IMG/VR virus record: IMGVR_UViG_3300045919_000046
Span: 1-37,595 of that record
From: a virus
Reading direction: 5' to 3' (one strand)
Length of the DNA stretch: 37,595 nt
The notes beneath the pieces are model-generated. The model ran no database searches, had not been told where the DNA came from, and worked only from the letters and a program-made list of their open reading frames with translations. Positions 14,201-20,907 of the stretch are shown here, in pieces. The first letter of the stretch is position 1. Every line of letters begins with the position of its first letter. Both the position numbers and the translations under genes were made by a program.

Positions 14201-14895
14201 TCGCTCTAATTGATGCAGACAATGTAGCCATTGCGGCTGCATTCTCTGCCGAGGATCAACCCGAGGCAATTGCATGTGCTAGAGCGGGAGAGATGATACT
14301 CGGTATCTTGGCAGACTCCTCGGCAGACAAATACGAGTTGTGGCTCACAGGACCTAACAACTTCCGCTATAACATCTACCCAGAATACAAAGGGGACCGC
14401 ACTGATAAGAAACGTCCCAAGTGGGAAAAGCAAGTAAAGCAATATTTCCGGGATCAGTGGAATGCCAACACAACAGATGGCATTGAGGCTGATGACATGC
14501 TAGGTATTCGCCTCACGGAGGAGGGAAATAATGGAATTATGTGTCATTTGGACAAGGATATGAATTCCATTGCTGGCAATCACTTTAACTGGGAACTACG
14601 TCGAAAGGGAAATGTTGTTCGGGAGAAACGAAACTATTATGTCACGCCTGAAGAAGCGGATTATTTCTTCTTTTATCAACTACTTGTTGGCGACGGGACA
14701 GACTTCATCAAAGGAGCATCTGGGATCGGCCCTAAGAACGCGGCCCGGATTTTACAAGATTGTTACACCAATGCCGAACGTTTGGCTGCTGTACAAGACT
14801 ATTTCTCCTGTGAAGAAGAACTAGACATGACCGCCCAGTGTATCTACATCTGGAGAAAGCGAGAAGACAACTGGAAAAACATTCTAAAGAGTTAG
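14197..14895 (+). CDS. 5'-3' exonuclease (flap endonuclease family)
   Basis: A 232-residue PIN-like nuclease. The acidic metal ligands are visible in order: ALIDADN (Asp6, Asp8), DGIEADDMLG (Asp99, Asp100), and HLDKDMNSI (Asp119, Asp121). YKGDRTDKKRP is the arch/basic region, and GDGTDFIKGASGIGPKNAARIL (166-187 region) is the helix-3-turn-helix with the Gly-Ile-Gly loop that holds the DNA backbone. It would remove RNA primers and flaps, a job normally done by the exonuclease domain of cellular Pol I; here it is a separate gene like the T7 and T5 enzymes. The start is TTG 14197, overlapping the deaminase stop. Confidence 0.9.
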   Translation: MIALIDADNVAIAAAFSAEDQPEAIACARAGEMILGILADSSADKYELWLTGPNNFRYNIYPEYKGDRTDKKRPKWEKQVKQYFRDQWNANTTDGIEADDMLGIRLTEEGNNGIMCHLDKDMNSIAGNHFNWELRRKGNVVREKRNYYVTPEEADYFFFYQLLVGDGTDFIKGASGIGPKNAARILQDCYTNAERLAAVQDYFSCEEELDMTAQCIYIWRKREDNWKNILKS

Positions 14896-15251
14896 TCGAA
14901 GGATGGACAGAGGGGCGTGTACATGGATACATTGTGAACACTCTCCGATATGGTAGTAGGAAATGGCCCCCTAAGTTTCAAACACTTAACGAGGCTAAGA
15001 CTGAAAAGAAAATCTCTGTTAAGTCAGGACGGCTAGCACAGCACTTTCGTTGTGCCTCCTGCTCAGAGGAGTTCACCAGTAAAGACATTGAGGTCGATCA
15101 TATTAAGCCAGTTGTAGATCCAAAGGTGGGGTTTGTCGATTGGAACACATACATCGAACGAATGTTCTGTCCTAAAAGTAATTATCAAGTTTTGTGCACT
15201 ACGTGCCACAAAGCCAAAACAAAACAAGAAAAACAAAAAGGCAATAAATGA
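14838..15251 (+). CDS. HNH endonuclease
   Basis: A 137-residue HNH nuclease. A zinc site (CASC and CTTC) flanks the HNH core: EVDHIKPVVDP gives the first His pair, and CHKAKTK the last. The sequence KTEKKISVKSGRLAQHFRCA, then VGFVDWNTYIERMFC, is a pattern typical of free-standing phage HNH proteins. The start is a GTG at 14838 overlapping the exonuclease by 58 bases; no later start precedes the conserved Trp-Thr-Glu-Gly-Arg region. It could act as a homing endonuclease or in packaging or DNA processing. Confidence 0.85.
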   Translation: MYLHLEKARRQLEKHSKELVEGWTEGRVHGYIVNTLRYGSRKWPPKFQTLNEAKTEKKISVKSGRLAQHFRCASCSEEFTSKDIEVDHIKPVVDPKVGFVDWNTYIERMFCPKSNYQVLCTTCHKAKTKQEKQKGNK

Positions 15252-15430
15252 AAATAATTGAAGTAGCACAGTTTAATGATGATGGCAGTGTGGAATGCAC
15301 AGCACTCTACACACCCGAAGAAGCCACTAGGCTATTGCAGTTTGCTGTTAATTTCATGCTAGCCGTTGGTAATACAGCTTCCATTCAACAATCCCATGAG
15401 GGTCAACTAGATTTGGAGTTTGACGATTAA
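15248..15430 (+). CDS. Small conserved-type phage protein, 60 aa
   Basis: A 60-residue acidic protein, MKIIEVAQFNDDGSVECTAL at the N-terminus. The pattern of a QFN.DGS strand followed by TPEEAT.LLQFAVNF is recurrent in small phage proteins of replication regions. It overlaps the HNH gene by four bases and the metallophosphoesterase by 11. Function unknown. Confidence 0.75.
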   Translation: MKIIEVAQFNDDGSVECTALYTPEEATRLLQFAVNFMLAVGNTASIQQSHEGQLDLEFDD

Positions 15431-16190
15431 ACACTTTGTCATTCCCGACACTCAGGTCAAACCAGGAGTAGATTTTGGATATCTCAAACACATCGGTCAG
15501 TACATTGTTGACAAGCAACCAGAGGTGGTTGTCTGTATTGGGGATTTTGCAGACATGCCAAGCCTCAGTTCGTATGACGTTGGCACTAAATCATTTGAAG
15601 GCCGCAGGTATCGTGCCGACATTGAAGCAACGTGGGGAGCTATGGAATGCCTGTTGGGTCCTATCCGGGAGTTCAATGCGAAAGCTAAGCGCGGACATCG
15701 TGAACGATATAACCCAAGACTCGTACTTACCCTTGGAAACCACGAACATCGAATTACCAAAGTCGTCAACACCGACCCCAAGCTGGACGGAACCATAGGT
15801 CTTGACGACCTTCGATACAAGGAGTATGGTTGGGAGGTTGTTCCATTTCTTGATGTCATTGTCATTGATGGTATTGCTTACAGTCACTATTTTACTTCCG
15901 GTGTTCTTGGTAGACCTTGTGGTTCGGCCGCCGTTCAACTTAACAAGAAACATATGTCATGCGTGGCAGGACACCAACAAGGGTTCCAAGTAGCTACGTC
16001 ATATCGTGCTGATGGTAAGCGGCTGACAAGTATTATTGCTGGCAGTTGTTATGAACACAATGAAGACTACATGGGACCCCAGGGTAACAACCATTGGCGA
16101 GGTGCTTTAATGCTGCACAATGTTAATGATGGTGAGTTTGACTTGGTACAAGTGCCCTTAGGTTATTTGGAGAAGAAATATGGCAGCTAA
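15420..16190 (+). CDS. Metallophosphoesterase
   Basis: A 256-residue calcineurin-like phosphoesterase. The dimetal motifs appear in order: IPDTQ (Asp10; Gln where many enzymes have His), CIGDFADM (Gly-Asp at 41-42), LTLGNHEHRI (Asn-His) and VAGHQQG (Gly-His). Enzymes of this kind hydrolyse phosphomonoesters or phosphodiesters, including nucleotides and nucleic acid ends; which one cannot be told here. The start is a TTG at 15420, directly before the first beta strand. It overlaps the DUF3310 gene by 11 bases. Confidence 0.9.
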   Translation: MTIKHFVIPDTQVKPGVDFGYLKHIGQYIVDKQPEVVVCIGDFADMPSLSSYDVGTKSFEGRRYRADIEATWGAMECLLGPIREFNAKAKRGHRERYNPRLVLTLGNHEHRITKVVNTDPKLDGTIGLDDLRYKEYGWEVVPFLDVIVIDGIAYSHYFTSGVLGRPCGSAAVQLNKKHMSCVAGHQQGFQVATSYRADGKRLTSIIAGSCYEHNEDYMGPQGNNHWRGALMLHNVNDGEFDLVQVPLGYLEKKYGS

Positions 16191-16404
16191 TGATGTTCAA
16201 CATGGTGGAAATCACTACAAACAATTCAAGGGCTTTGAGCCCTGGGATGTCATTACAGCGTGGGACCTAGGCTATTTGGAGGGCACTGCCCTCAAATACA
16301 TTGCCCGCTGGAAGCACAAGAATGGTGTGGAGGATTTACGTAAAGCACTACATTTCCTACAAAAGAAGATTGAAGTGGAAGAAAACAAAAATGAACAAGG
16401 TTGA
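16180..16404 (+). CDS. DUF3310 protein
   Basis: A 74-residue protein with the full DUF3310 signature: an opening DVQHGGNHYK, then FEPWDVITAWDLGYLEG, then LKYIARWKHKNGVEDLRKAL. The family is common in phages and often annotated as a nucleotide-kinase-like or MazG-adjacent protein, but no biochemical role is settled. Its place between the metallophosphoesterase and the methyltransferase, close to NrdJ, fits nucleotide metabolism. It overlaps the next small gene. Confidence 0.88.
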   Translation: MAANDVQHGGNHYKQFKGFEPWDVITAWDLGYLEGTALKYIARWKHKNGVEDLRKALHFLQKKIEVEENKNEQG

Positions 16405-16543
16405 GCTATTGGAAGAACTACGTAAACTGGATGAAATCACTCTGTTGGAACTACTCGAAATTAACAGTACAGACCTTGTGGATGCTTTCCTAGAAAAAAT
16501 CAATGACAAAGAAGAGTATATTCGTTCCAATTTACAGGGATAA
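16391..16543 (+). CDS. Small acidic phage protein, 50 aa
   Basis: Starts at ATG 16391 (MNKVELLEELRKLDEITLLE); the upstream extension of the frame shadows DUF3310. The pattern LLELLEI..STDLVDAF..KI...EYI is one I associate with small helical phage proteins that sit next to a basic partner gene, as here. It resembles the 54-residue protein that splits the polymerase. Function unknown. Confidence 0.72.
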   Translation: MNKVELLEELRKLDEITLLELLEINSTDLVDAFLEKINDKEEYIRSNLQG

Positions 16544-16685
16544 ACGAGACAAATCTGATGATTTGTCGAAAAACCACAGCAAGTCTGTGAAGTTTAGACT
16601 ACGAGTGCAGCAGCAACAAGAAGCTGAAGAAGAAGTAAAACGATTTCTGGAGGATGATAGTGGAACTACTACTCGGGTCGGGTAA
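16503..16685 (+). CDS. Small charged protein, 60 aa
   Basis: A 60-residue protein from ATG 16503, overlapping the previous gene by 41 bases. It is basic in the first half (IYRDKRDKSDDLSKNHSK) and turns into a charged helix (QQQQEAEEEVKRFLED). In other phages the acidic LLE-type protein upstream is followed by a similar basic/charged partner, so the two may interact. The last codons overlap the methyltransferase start. Confidence 0.65.
   Translation: MTKKSIFVPIYRDKRDKSDDLSKNHSKSVKFRLRVQQQQEAEEEVKRFLEDDSGTTTRVG
16649..16653 (+). promoter_or_regulatory. Ribosome binding site that sets the methyltransferase start
   Basis: GGAGG at 16649-16653 abuts the in-frame ATG at 16654 with no spacer, but lies six bases before GTG 16660. 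The spacing favours GTG 16660, which also gives the expected MELLLGSGN opening. Confidence 0.6.
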
Positions 16686-17172
16686 TGCCCTCAACAAGAA
16701 GCTTTGCTTTGAGAATGACAAAGAATGGGAAAATGTTGTCAGGCTTGACATTGATGAAGGATGCAAGCCAGATGTACTTTGGGACTTGAACGACAGGCCA
16801 CTTCCATTTGAAGACAACCAGTTTGACGAACTGCACGCCTATGACGTACTAGAGCACATTGGTAGGCAAGGAGATTGGCGTGGATTCTTTGCAGAGTTCA
16901 CAGAGTATTTCCGCATCATCAAGCCCAATGGTCACTTCTTCATCATTGTGCCCCGAGCCGCAGATGTGTGGGCTTGGGGTGATCCAGGACATACACGAGT
17001 GCTTCCTTTGGAAGTGTTTACATTCCTAGATCAAAATGCCTACAAGGAGGTTGGTGCAACTGCACGAACCGACTATCGTAGTGTGTGGCAAGGAAATTTT
17101 GAAACTATTTGGGCTAAGGAAGAGGGTGCTGCACTCCTTCTTATTTTAAAGGCAATTAAGGATGCAAATTAG
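16660..17172 (+). CDS. Class I SAM-dependent methyltransferase-like protein
   Basis: A 170-residue Rossmann-fold methyltransferase-like protein. MELLLGSGNALNKK is the glycine-rich SAM loop, VVRLDID holds the acidic residue that binds the ribose, and DLNDRPLPFEDNQFDELHAY with DVLEHIG is motif III/IV of small UbiE-like phage methyltransferases. No target-recognition domain is present and no DPPY-type motif is visible, so DNA base methylation is not supported; a small-molecule or cell-envelope substrate is equally possible. It overlaps the LAGLIDADG gene by 11 bases. Confidence 0.82.
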   Translation: MELLLGSGNALNKKLCFENDKEWENVVRLDIDEGCKPDVLWDLNDRPLPFEDNQFDELHAYDVLEHIGRQGDWRGFFAEFTEYFRIIKPNGHFFIIVPRAADVWAWGDPGHTRVLPLEVFTFLDQNAYKEVGATARTDYRSVWQGNFETIWAKEEGAALLLILKAIKDAN

Positions 17173-17512
17173 TCCAGAATATTTAGCGGGCTTTTGGGAT
17201 GGTGAAGGTTGTTTTTATATGGGACTACAAAAAGCAAAACATCCCGATAATCCAAAGTTGTATCCTAAAGCACAGGTGTTATTGTCTCAATCTGGTGATG
17301 ATGGTTTAAAGCTGCTTGAAGCCATACAAGCACAGTATAAAGGCTCTATTTACACACATCTTAAGCCTGGACAGCATAGAGCGAAGAAAACGGCATACAA
17401 AATTTGGTGGAATAAAGGTGAAGCAATTCAGCTCATTCATATTTTACTTCCGTACCTAATTCTAAAGAAAACTGAAGCGGAAACAGTTCTGCAATACTTG
17501 ACAAGGGAATAA
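17162..17512 (+). CDS. LAGLIDADG-type homing endonuclease
   Basis: A 116-residue protein opening with YLAGFWDGEGCFY (7-19), a clear LAGLIDADG motif whose Asp/Glu bind the catalytic metal. Only one motif is present, so it should act as a homodimer. It lies between the methyltransferase and nrdJ, ending exactly at the nrdJ start, in a slightly more AT-rich stretch. Free-standing endonucleases of this kind cut phage genomes that lack the gene, spreading themselves and neighbouring alleles; nrdJ or the adjacent junction is the likely target. Confidence 0.87.
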   Translation: MQISPEYLAGFWDGEGCFYMGLQKAKHPDNPKLYPKAQVLLSQSGDDGLKLLEAIQAQYKGSIYTHLKPGQHRAKKTAYKIWWNKGEAIQLIHILLPYLILKKTEAETVLQYLTRE

Positions 17513-19186
17513 ATGATTCGACAATATTTTAAGACACCATTTGCAGAACAGATTTTTCGTGCAAAATACAGCCAGGGCCCAAATGATGACTGGGGTGCTT
17601 TAGCCGAGAGAGTTGTTGATGATGTATGTGGTACACATCAAGGAAAAGGCCCAATGTTAATGTCAGATTCTGACAGAAAAGACCTGCTAGAGCACATTAA
17701 ATCATTTCGCTTCGTGCCAGGTGGCAGGTATCTTTATTATAGTGGGCGACCATATCATGCTTGGAATAACTGTTACCTTCTCCGTGCTGAAGAAGACACC
17801 CGAGAAGAGTGGAGCGCAGTAACATGGCGAGCAATGAGTTGTTTAATGACTGGCGGAGGTATTGGCGTTGATTACTCACGAATTAGACCAGCGGGTCGAC
17901 CCCTTTCTCGTACCGGCGGAATTGCTTCCGGACCTATCCCACTTATGGCAGCAATCAATGAAATTGGGCGTAATGTTATGCAGGGTGGATCAAGACGCTC
18001 TGCAATCTATGCTAGTCTCAATTGGCAACATGAGGACATTCCTGACTTCCTTAGAGTCAAAAATTGGGATGATGGTACAAAGCAACGAAAGCTAGATAAC
18101 TTTAATGCTTCTGCTCCACTGGACATGACCAATATTAGCGTCAACTATGATGACGCTGCTCTGAGGCAGACATGGAACAGTACTACAGGATATACCAATC
18201 ATCTAGAGGACAATCCCATATTCCTCCAGAATGTTCGTCAGGCAATGGAGACAGGTGAACCTGGGTTTAGCTTTAACTTTGGATTGAAACAGAATGAAAC
18301 CTTGCGAAACGCGTGTACAGAAGTTACATCGGAGGATGATTCTGACGTATGCAATCTTGGCAGTATCAATCTTGGCAATATCACGAGTTTGGAAGTATTC
18401 AAGAATGTCGTATCTCTCGCTTCCAAGTTCTTGGTATGTGGAACCTTACGAGCCGATCTTCCCTACGACAAAGTATATAAAGTTAGGGAAAAGAACCGTC
18501 GCCTTGGGCTTGGACTCATGGGAATTCACGAGTGGCTACTCCAACGAGGAAAGAAGTACGAAGTAGACGATGAACTACGCATATGGATGGAGGTTTACAG
18601 AAGTGAATCAGAACGAGCAGCCAATGAACATTGTGATCGGTTCTATATCAGCCGCCCTGTCGCGTATCGGGCAATTGCACCAACCGGCACAATTGGAATT
18701 CTTGCATCCACAACTACAGGAATTGAGCCGCTATTTGCGGTTGCTTACAAACGTCGCTTCCTCACTGAAGGAACGAAGTGGAAATATTCCTACGTAGTAG
18801 ATGCAACAGCCGACCGACTAATTAAAGAATATGGAATCACCCCGGACACCATTGATACCGCCTATAAGCTTGCAGGAGACTATGAGCGGCGTATCAAATT
18901 CCAAGCAGACATTCAAGACTTTGTTGACATGTCAATTTCAAGTACAATCAATCTCCCAGCTTGGGGAAGCAAAGGAAACAATGAAGGCAGCATTGGAGAA
19001 TTTGCAAAGGTACTTGCAAGCTATGCACCCCGTCTTCGAGGATTCACTTGTTATCCAGATGGAAGTCGAGGAGGTCAACCTATCACAGAGTGTGACTACA
19101 GCACAGCCATCCAGCACAAAGGAGCTGTGTACGAAGAACACGACGTGTGCGACATTACAGGGCATGGTGGCTCCTGCGGCGTTTAA
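17513..19186 (+). CDS. nrdJ: Adenosylcobalamin-dependent ribonucleotide reductase (class II)
   Basis: A 557-residue class II ribonucleotide reductase that converts ribonucleotides to deoxyribonucleotides without a separate radical-generating subunit, using coenzyme B12 from the host or medium. FVPGGR and NNCYLL (Cys87) mark the N-terminal redox cysteine; RNACTEV (265-271) holds catalytic Asn266, Cys268 and Glu270; VCNLGSINL (279-287) holds the second redox cysteine; APTGTIGILASTTTGIEPL (389-407) is the phosphate-binding loop. The C-terminus CDITGHGGSCGV carries the mobile Cys pair that re-reduces the active site. The length is compact but all key residues are present, so it should be active. 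Confidence 0.94.
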   Translation: MIRQYFKTPFAEQIFRAKYSQGPNDDWGALAERVVDDVCGTHQGKGPMLMSDSDRKDLLEHIKSFRFVPGGRYLYYSGRPYHAWNNCYLLRAEEDTREEWSAVTWRAMSCLMTGGGIGVDYSRIRPAGRPLSRTGGIASGPIPLMAAINEIGRNVMQGGSRRSAIYASLNWQHEDIPDFLRVKNWDDGTKQRKLDNFNASAPLDMTNISVNYDDAALRQTWNSTTGYTNHLEDNPIFLQNVRQAMETGEPGFSFNFGLKQNETLRNACTEVTSEDDSDVCNLGSINLGNITSLEVFKNVVSLASKFLVCGTLRADLPYDKVYKVREKNRRLGLGLMGIHEWLLQRGKKYEVDDELRIWMEVYRSESERAANEHCDRFYISRPVAYRAIAPTGTIGILASTTTGIEPLFAVAYKRRFLTEGTKWKYSYVVDATADRLIKEYGITPDTIDTAYKLAGDYERRIKFQADIQDFVDMSISSTINLPAWGSKGNNEGSIGEFAKVLASYAPRLRGFTCYPDGSRGGQPITECDYSTAIQHKGAVYEEHDVCDITGHGGSCGV

Positions 19187-19191
19187 GCCAA

Positions 19192-19641
19192 ATGACCACT
19201 GTAATCGTAACTAAAGACCTAATGGTGGGTGACCGACAATTCACCCATTCATCAGGTATGAAAATGACTGGAAAGACAAAGATTTATGAAATTCCTGAAT
19301 TCACTGCAAACAGCATATTTGAAAGTAAAAGAGTATTCATCGGCTTTGCCGGTGACACGGGCTCATTTGGTAACATTCTTAATTGGCTTTATGACCCCAC
19401 TGGTCGTGTACCTAAGCTGGGTAATGTTGACCTAGTGATGCTCAACCATAGGCACGAGATATACACTGCCATTTCACTCACCAATTGGCTACAGATGAGT
19501 CAGCCCTTCTATGCCATTGGTAGTGGATCAGAGTATGCCATGGGTGCTATGGAGGCTGGTAAGACACCACAGGAAGCTATTAAAGTTGCTTCCAAATTTG
19601 ATAGTAGTACAGGTAAAGGTTTTACGGTGTTAACCATGTAA
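19192..19641 (+). CDS. HslV/proteasome-like Ntn hydrolase
   Basis: A 149-residue protein beginning MTTVIVTKDLMVGDRQ. The bacterial peptidase HslV begins with the same Thr-Thr-x-Val pattern, in which Thr exposed after Met removal is the nucleophile, followed by a Gly-Asp about 11-13 residues on. The later YAIGSGSEYAMGAMEAG and TPQEAIKVASKFDSSTGKG segments also match the HslV/proteasome beta-subunit layout. No HslU-like ATPase is visible in the window. Similar small proteins occur in other phages, but their role is not established; it may process phage or host proteins or be catalytically silent. It is the last rightward gene before the terminator. Confidence 0.8.
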   Translation: MTTVIVTKDLMVGDRQFTHSSGMKMTGKTKIYEIPEFTANSIFESKRVFIGFAGDTGSFGNILNWLYDPTGRVPKLGNVDLVMLNHRHEIYTAISLTNWLQMSQPFYAIGSGSEYAMGAMEAGKTPQEAIKVASKFDSSTGKGFTVLTM

Positions 19642-19657
19642 TAGTTTAGACAACAAA

Positions 19658-19681
19658 AAAGGGGACCATGAGGCCCCCTTT
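19658..19681. terminator. Bidirectional Rho-independent terminator
   Basis: AAAGGGGACC (19658-19667) pairs with GGCCCCCTTT (19672-19681) over ten positions with one A-C mismatch, around an ATGA loop. A T-rich run (CCTTTTTCT) follows on the plus strand and an A-rich run precedes it (T-rich on the minus strand), so it can stop transcription from both sides. It lies between the converging rightward replication and leftward virion blocks. Confidence 0.85.
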
Positions 19682-19699
19682 CCTTTTTCTACTTAACGT

Positions 19700-20212
19700 T
19701 TAAGGCGTTTTAGCCTTTAGAGCAACAAGCTCATCACGCACTTGTGCAAGTTGATCACGCACTCCGCGTGCCTCAACTTCCAGGATGAGTGCCTTGACAC
19801 TACAAAACCCTTCTGCAATCCCTGCTTGTACCGCCGCTGTGTTGAAAGCAGCCTGTAAGGCAGCCGCAGCCGCAATCTTCTCCACAGCCAGAGAGGTAGC
19901 TGCTGCTGTTTTCTCAGTAGCCAGTTCACCACTCTTAGCACCACTCAGCACCACATCAATCATGTGACGATCAGACTGGGCGTTGAAGTTAGCATTTAGG
20001 TAAGAAACATCCTTACCTTCCAGACCATAATGTTGGTTGTTATTATTACCAGAGGTCACAATGCTCTTACCGGGATCAGTTACAATATCAGTCATTTTAT
20101 TTCCTTCCAAAAGACAACAGGACTTATCAACTGGTGATTCCGCCTGATTGGAATCGCCCATAACGTTCCTAGCCCTTTGTGCAGCCAGAAATCGTTTAAT
20201 ACTTAGTCCCAT
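19700..20212 (-). CDS. Alanine-rich virion-module protein, 170 aa
   Basis: The last gene of the leftward block. Two starts are plausible: ATG at 20212 (GGGAG ribosome binding site, 170 aa) and an in-frame ATG at 20095 (MTDIVTDPGK, well spaced AAGGA, 131 aa). The long form avoids leaving an unusual gap. The C-terminal half is an alanine-rich helix (KTAAATSLAVEKIAAAAALQ and LILEVEARGVRDQLAQVRDE) that probably forms a coiled coil. Similar Ala-rich small proteins lie near the end of podophage structural modules; function unknown. Confidence 0.65.
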   Translation of the reverse strand: MGLSIKRFLAAQRARNVMGDSNQAESPVDKSCCLLEGNKMTDIVTDPGKSIVTSGNNNNQHYGLEGKDVSYLNANFNAQSDRHMIDVVLSGAKSGELATEKTAAATSLAVEKIAAAAALQAAFNTAAVQAGIAEGFCSVKALILEVEARGVRDQLAQVRDELVALKAKTP

Positions 20213-20220
20213 TATCTCCC

Positions 20221-20240
20221 GAGGTACTTTAGTACCCCTC
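20221..20240. other. Small RNA hairpin in the gap before the 170-aa gene
   Basis: GGTACT (20223-20228) and AGTACC (20231-20236) form a perfect six-base stem with a TT loop in the 39-base gap 20213-20251. No T-run follows on either strand, so it is not a strong terminator; an RNase III site or translational element is possible. Confidence 0.4.
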
Positions 20241-20251
20241 TCCTATTCCGA

Positions 20252-20905
20252 TTATTTCGGTATATTAATACTCACGTCTCGGCTTCTATTACCAAGATAT
20301 TTTCTAAACAAGACTTCCCCGAGCGACCCCGGCTGGTCATAGTATTTTTTTATGATTTCGGGAAGCGTGTTGTTTTCGTTTACACGATACAACGGACTTC
20401 CATTAAACTTATATTTATCTTGTACTTCATAGTGGTCCCCACGGTCATATGCATTGGCACTACCAAGCGTTGCGGCCATACGAAACGCTGGATCAAATGC
20501 ACTTTGTTCTAGCATGGATTTCCATCCCTGCCCAACAGGAGCTGCATTTTCACCTGATGCTATAGGGTAGTCACCGTACCCAAAAGAAGTTTTTGATCTA
20601 TCTTTTGAATAACTGTCAATTTTATTTTGTAGATTTTGTTGTGCTTGAACATAGGGCACATCTTGTGATGTGAAAGACTTTCCATTCTGCACCATCTCTT
20701 TATCTGGATTTAACCGATATTCTTGTGGTGTATTCAATTGTAGATTCTTGAGATTTTCCTCGTTCTCACGATTTGCTTTCAACCTCTGTAACACCGTTTG
20801 TTTAAGTGCTCCAAGCTCCGACGCGTTAAAGTTCTTCTCTGTAATGGGAGAAGTGTTTCCTCCCACCGTGTCCAAGAATGTTTGAATGTTAACGGGAAGT
20901 GGCAT
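20252..20905 (-). CDS. Hypothetical virion-module protein, 217 aa
   Basis: A 217-residue polar protein from ATG 20905, with an AGAGG ribosome binding site. It is helical in the first half (ELGALKQTVLQRLKANRENE), then carries an extended, Gly/Asn-rich C-terminal half. It follows the 1468-residue protein directly and is probably expressed with the ejection proteins. No catalytic motif is seen and I do not recognise the family; a small virion or scaffold protein is the best guess. Confidence 0.7.
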   Translation of the reverse strand: MPLPVNIQTFLDTVGGNTSPITEKNFNASELGALKQTVLQRLKANRENEENLKNLQLNTPQEYRLNPDKEMVQNGKSFTSQDVPYVQAQQNLQNKIDSYSKDRSKTSFGYGDYPIASGENAAPVGQGWKSMLEQSAFDPAFRMAATLGSANAYDRGDHYEVQDKYKFNGSPLYRVNENNTLPEIIKKYYDQPGSLGEVLFRKYLGNRSRDVSINIPK

Positions 20906-20907
20906 AG

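Noticed and set aside
16660-17172. DNA methyltransferase of a restriction-modification system
   Set aside because: No DPPY/NPPF-type catalytic motif or target-recognition domain is present; only a SAM-binding fold is supported.
17499-17530. Possible promoter before nrdJ
   Set aside because: TTGACA is followed by a poor -10 (AATATT) at a 19-base spacing and lies inside the homing endonuclease end.
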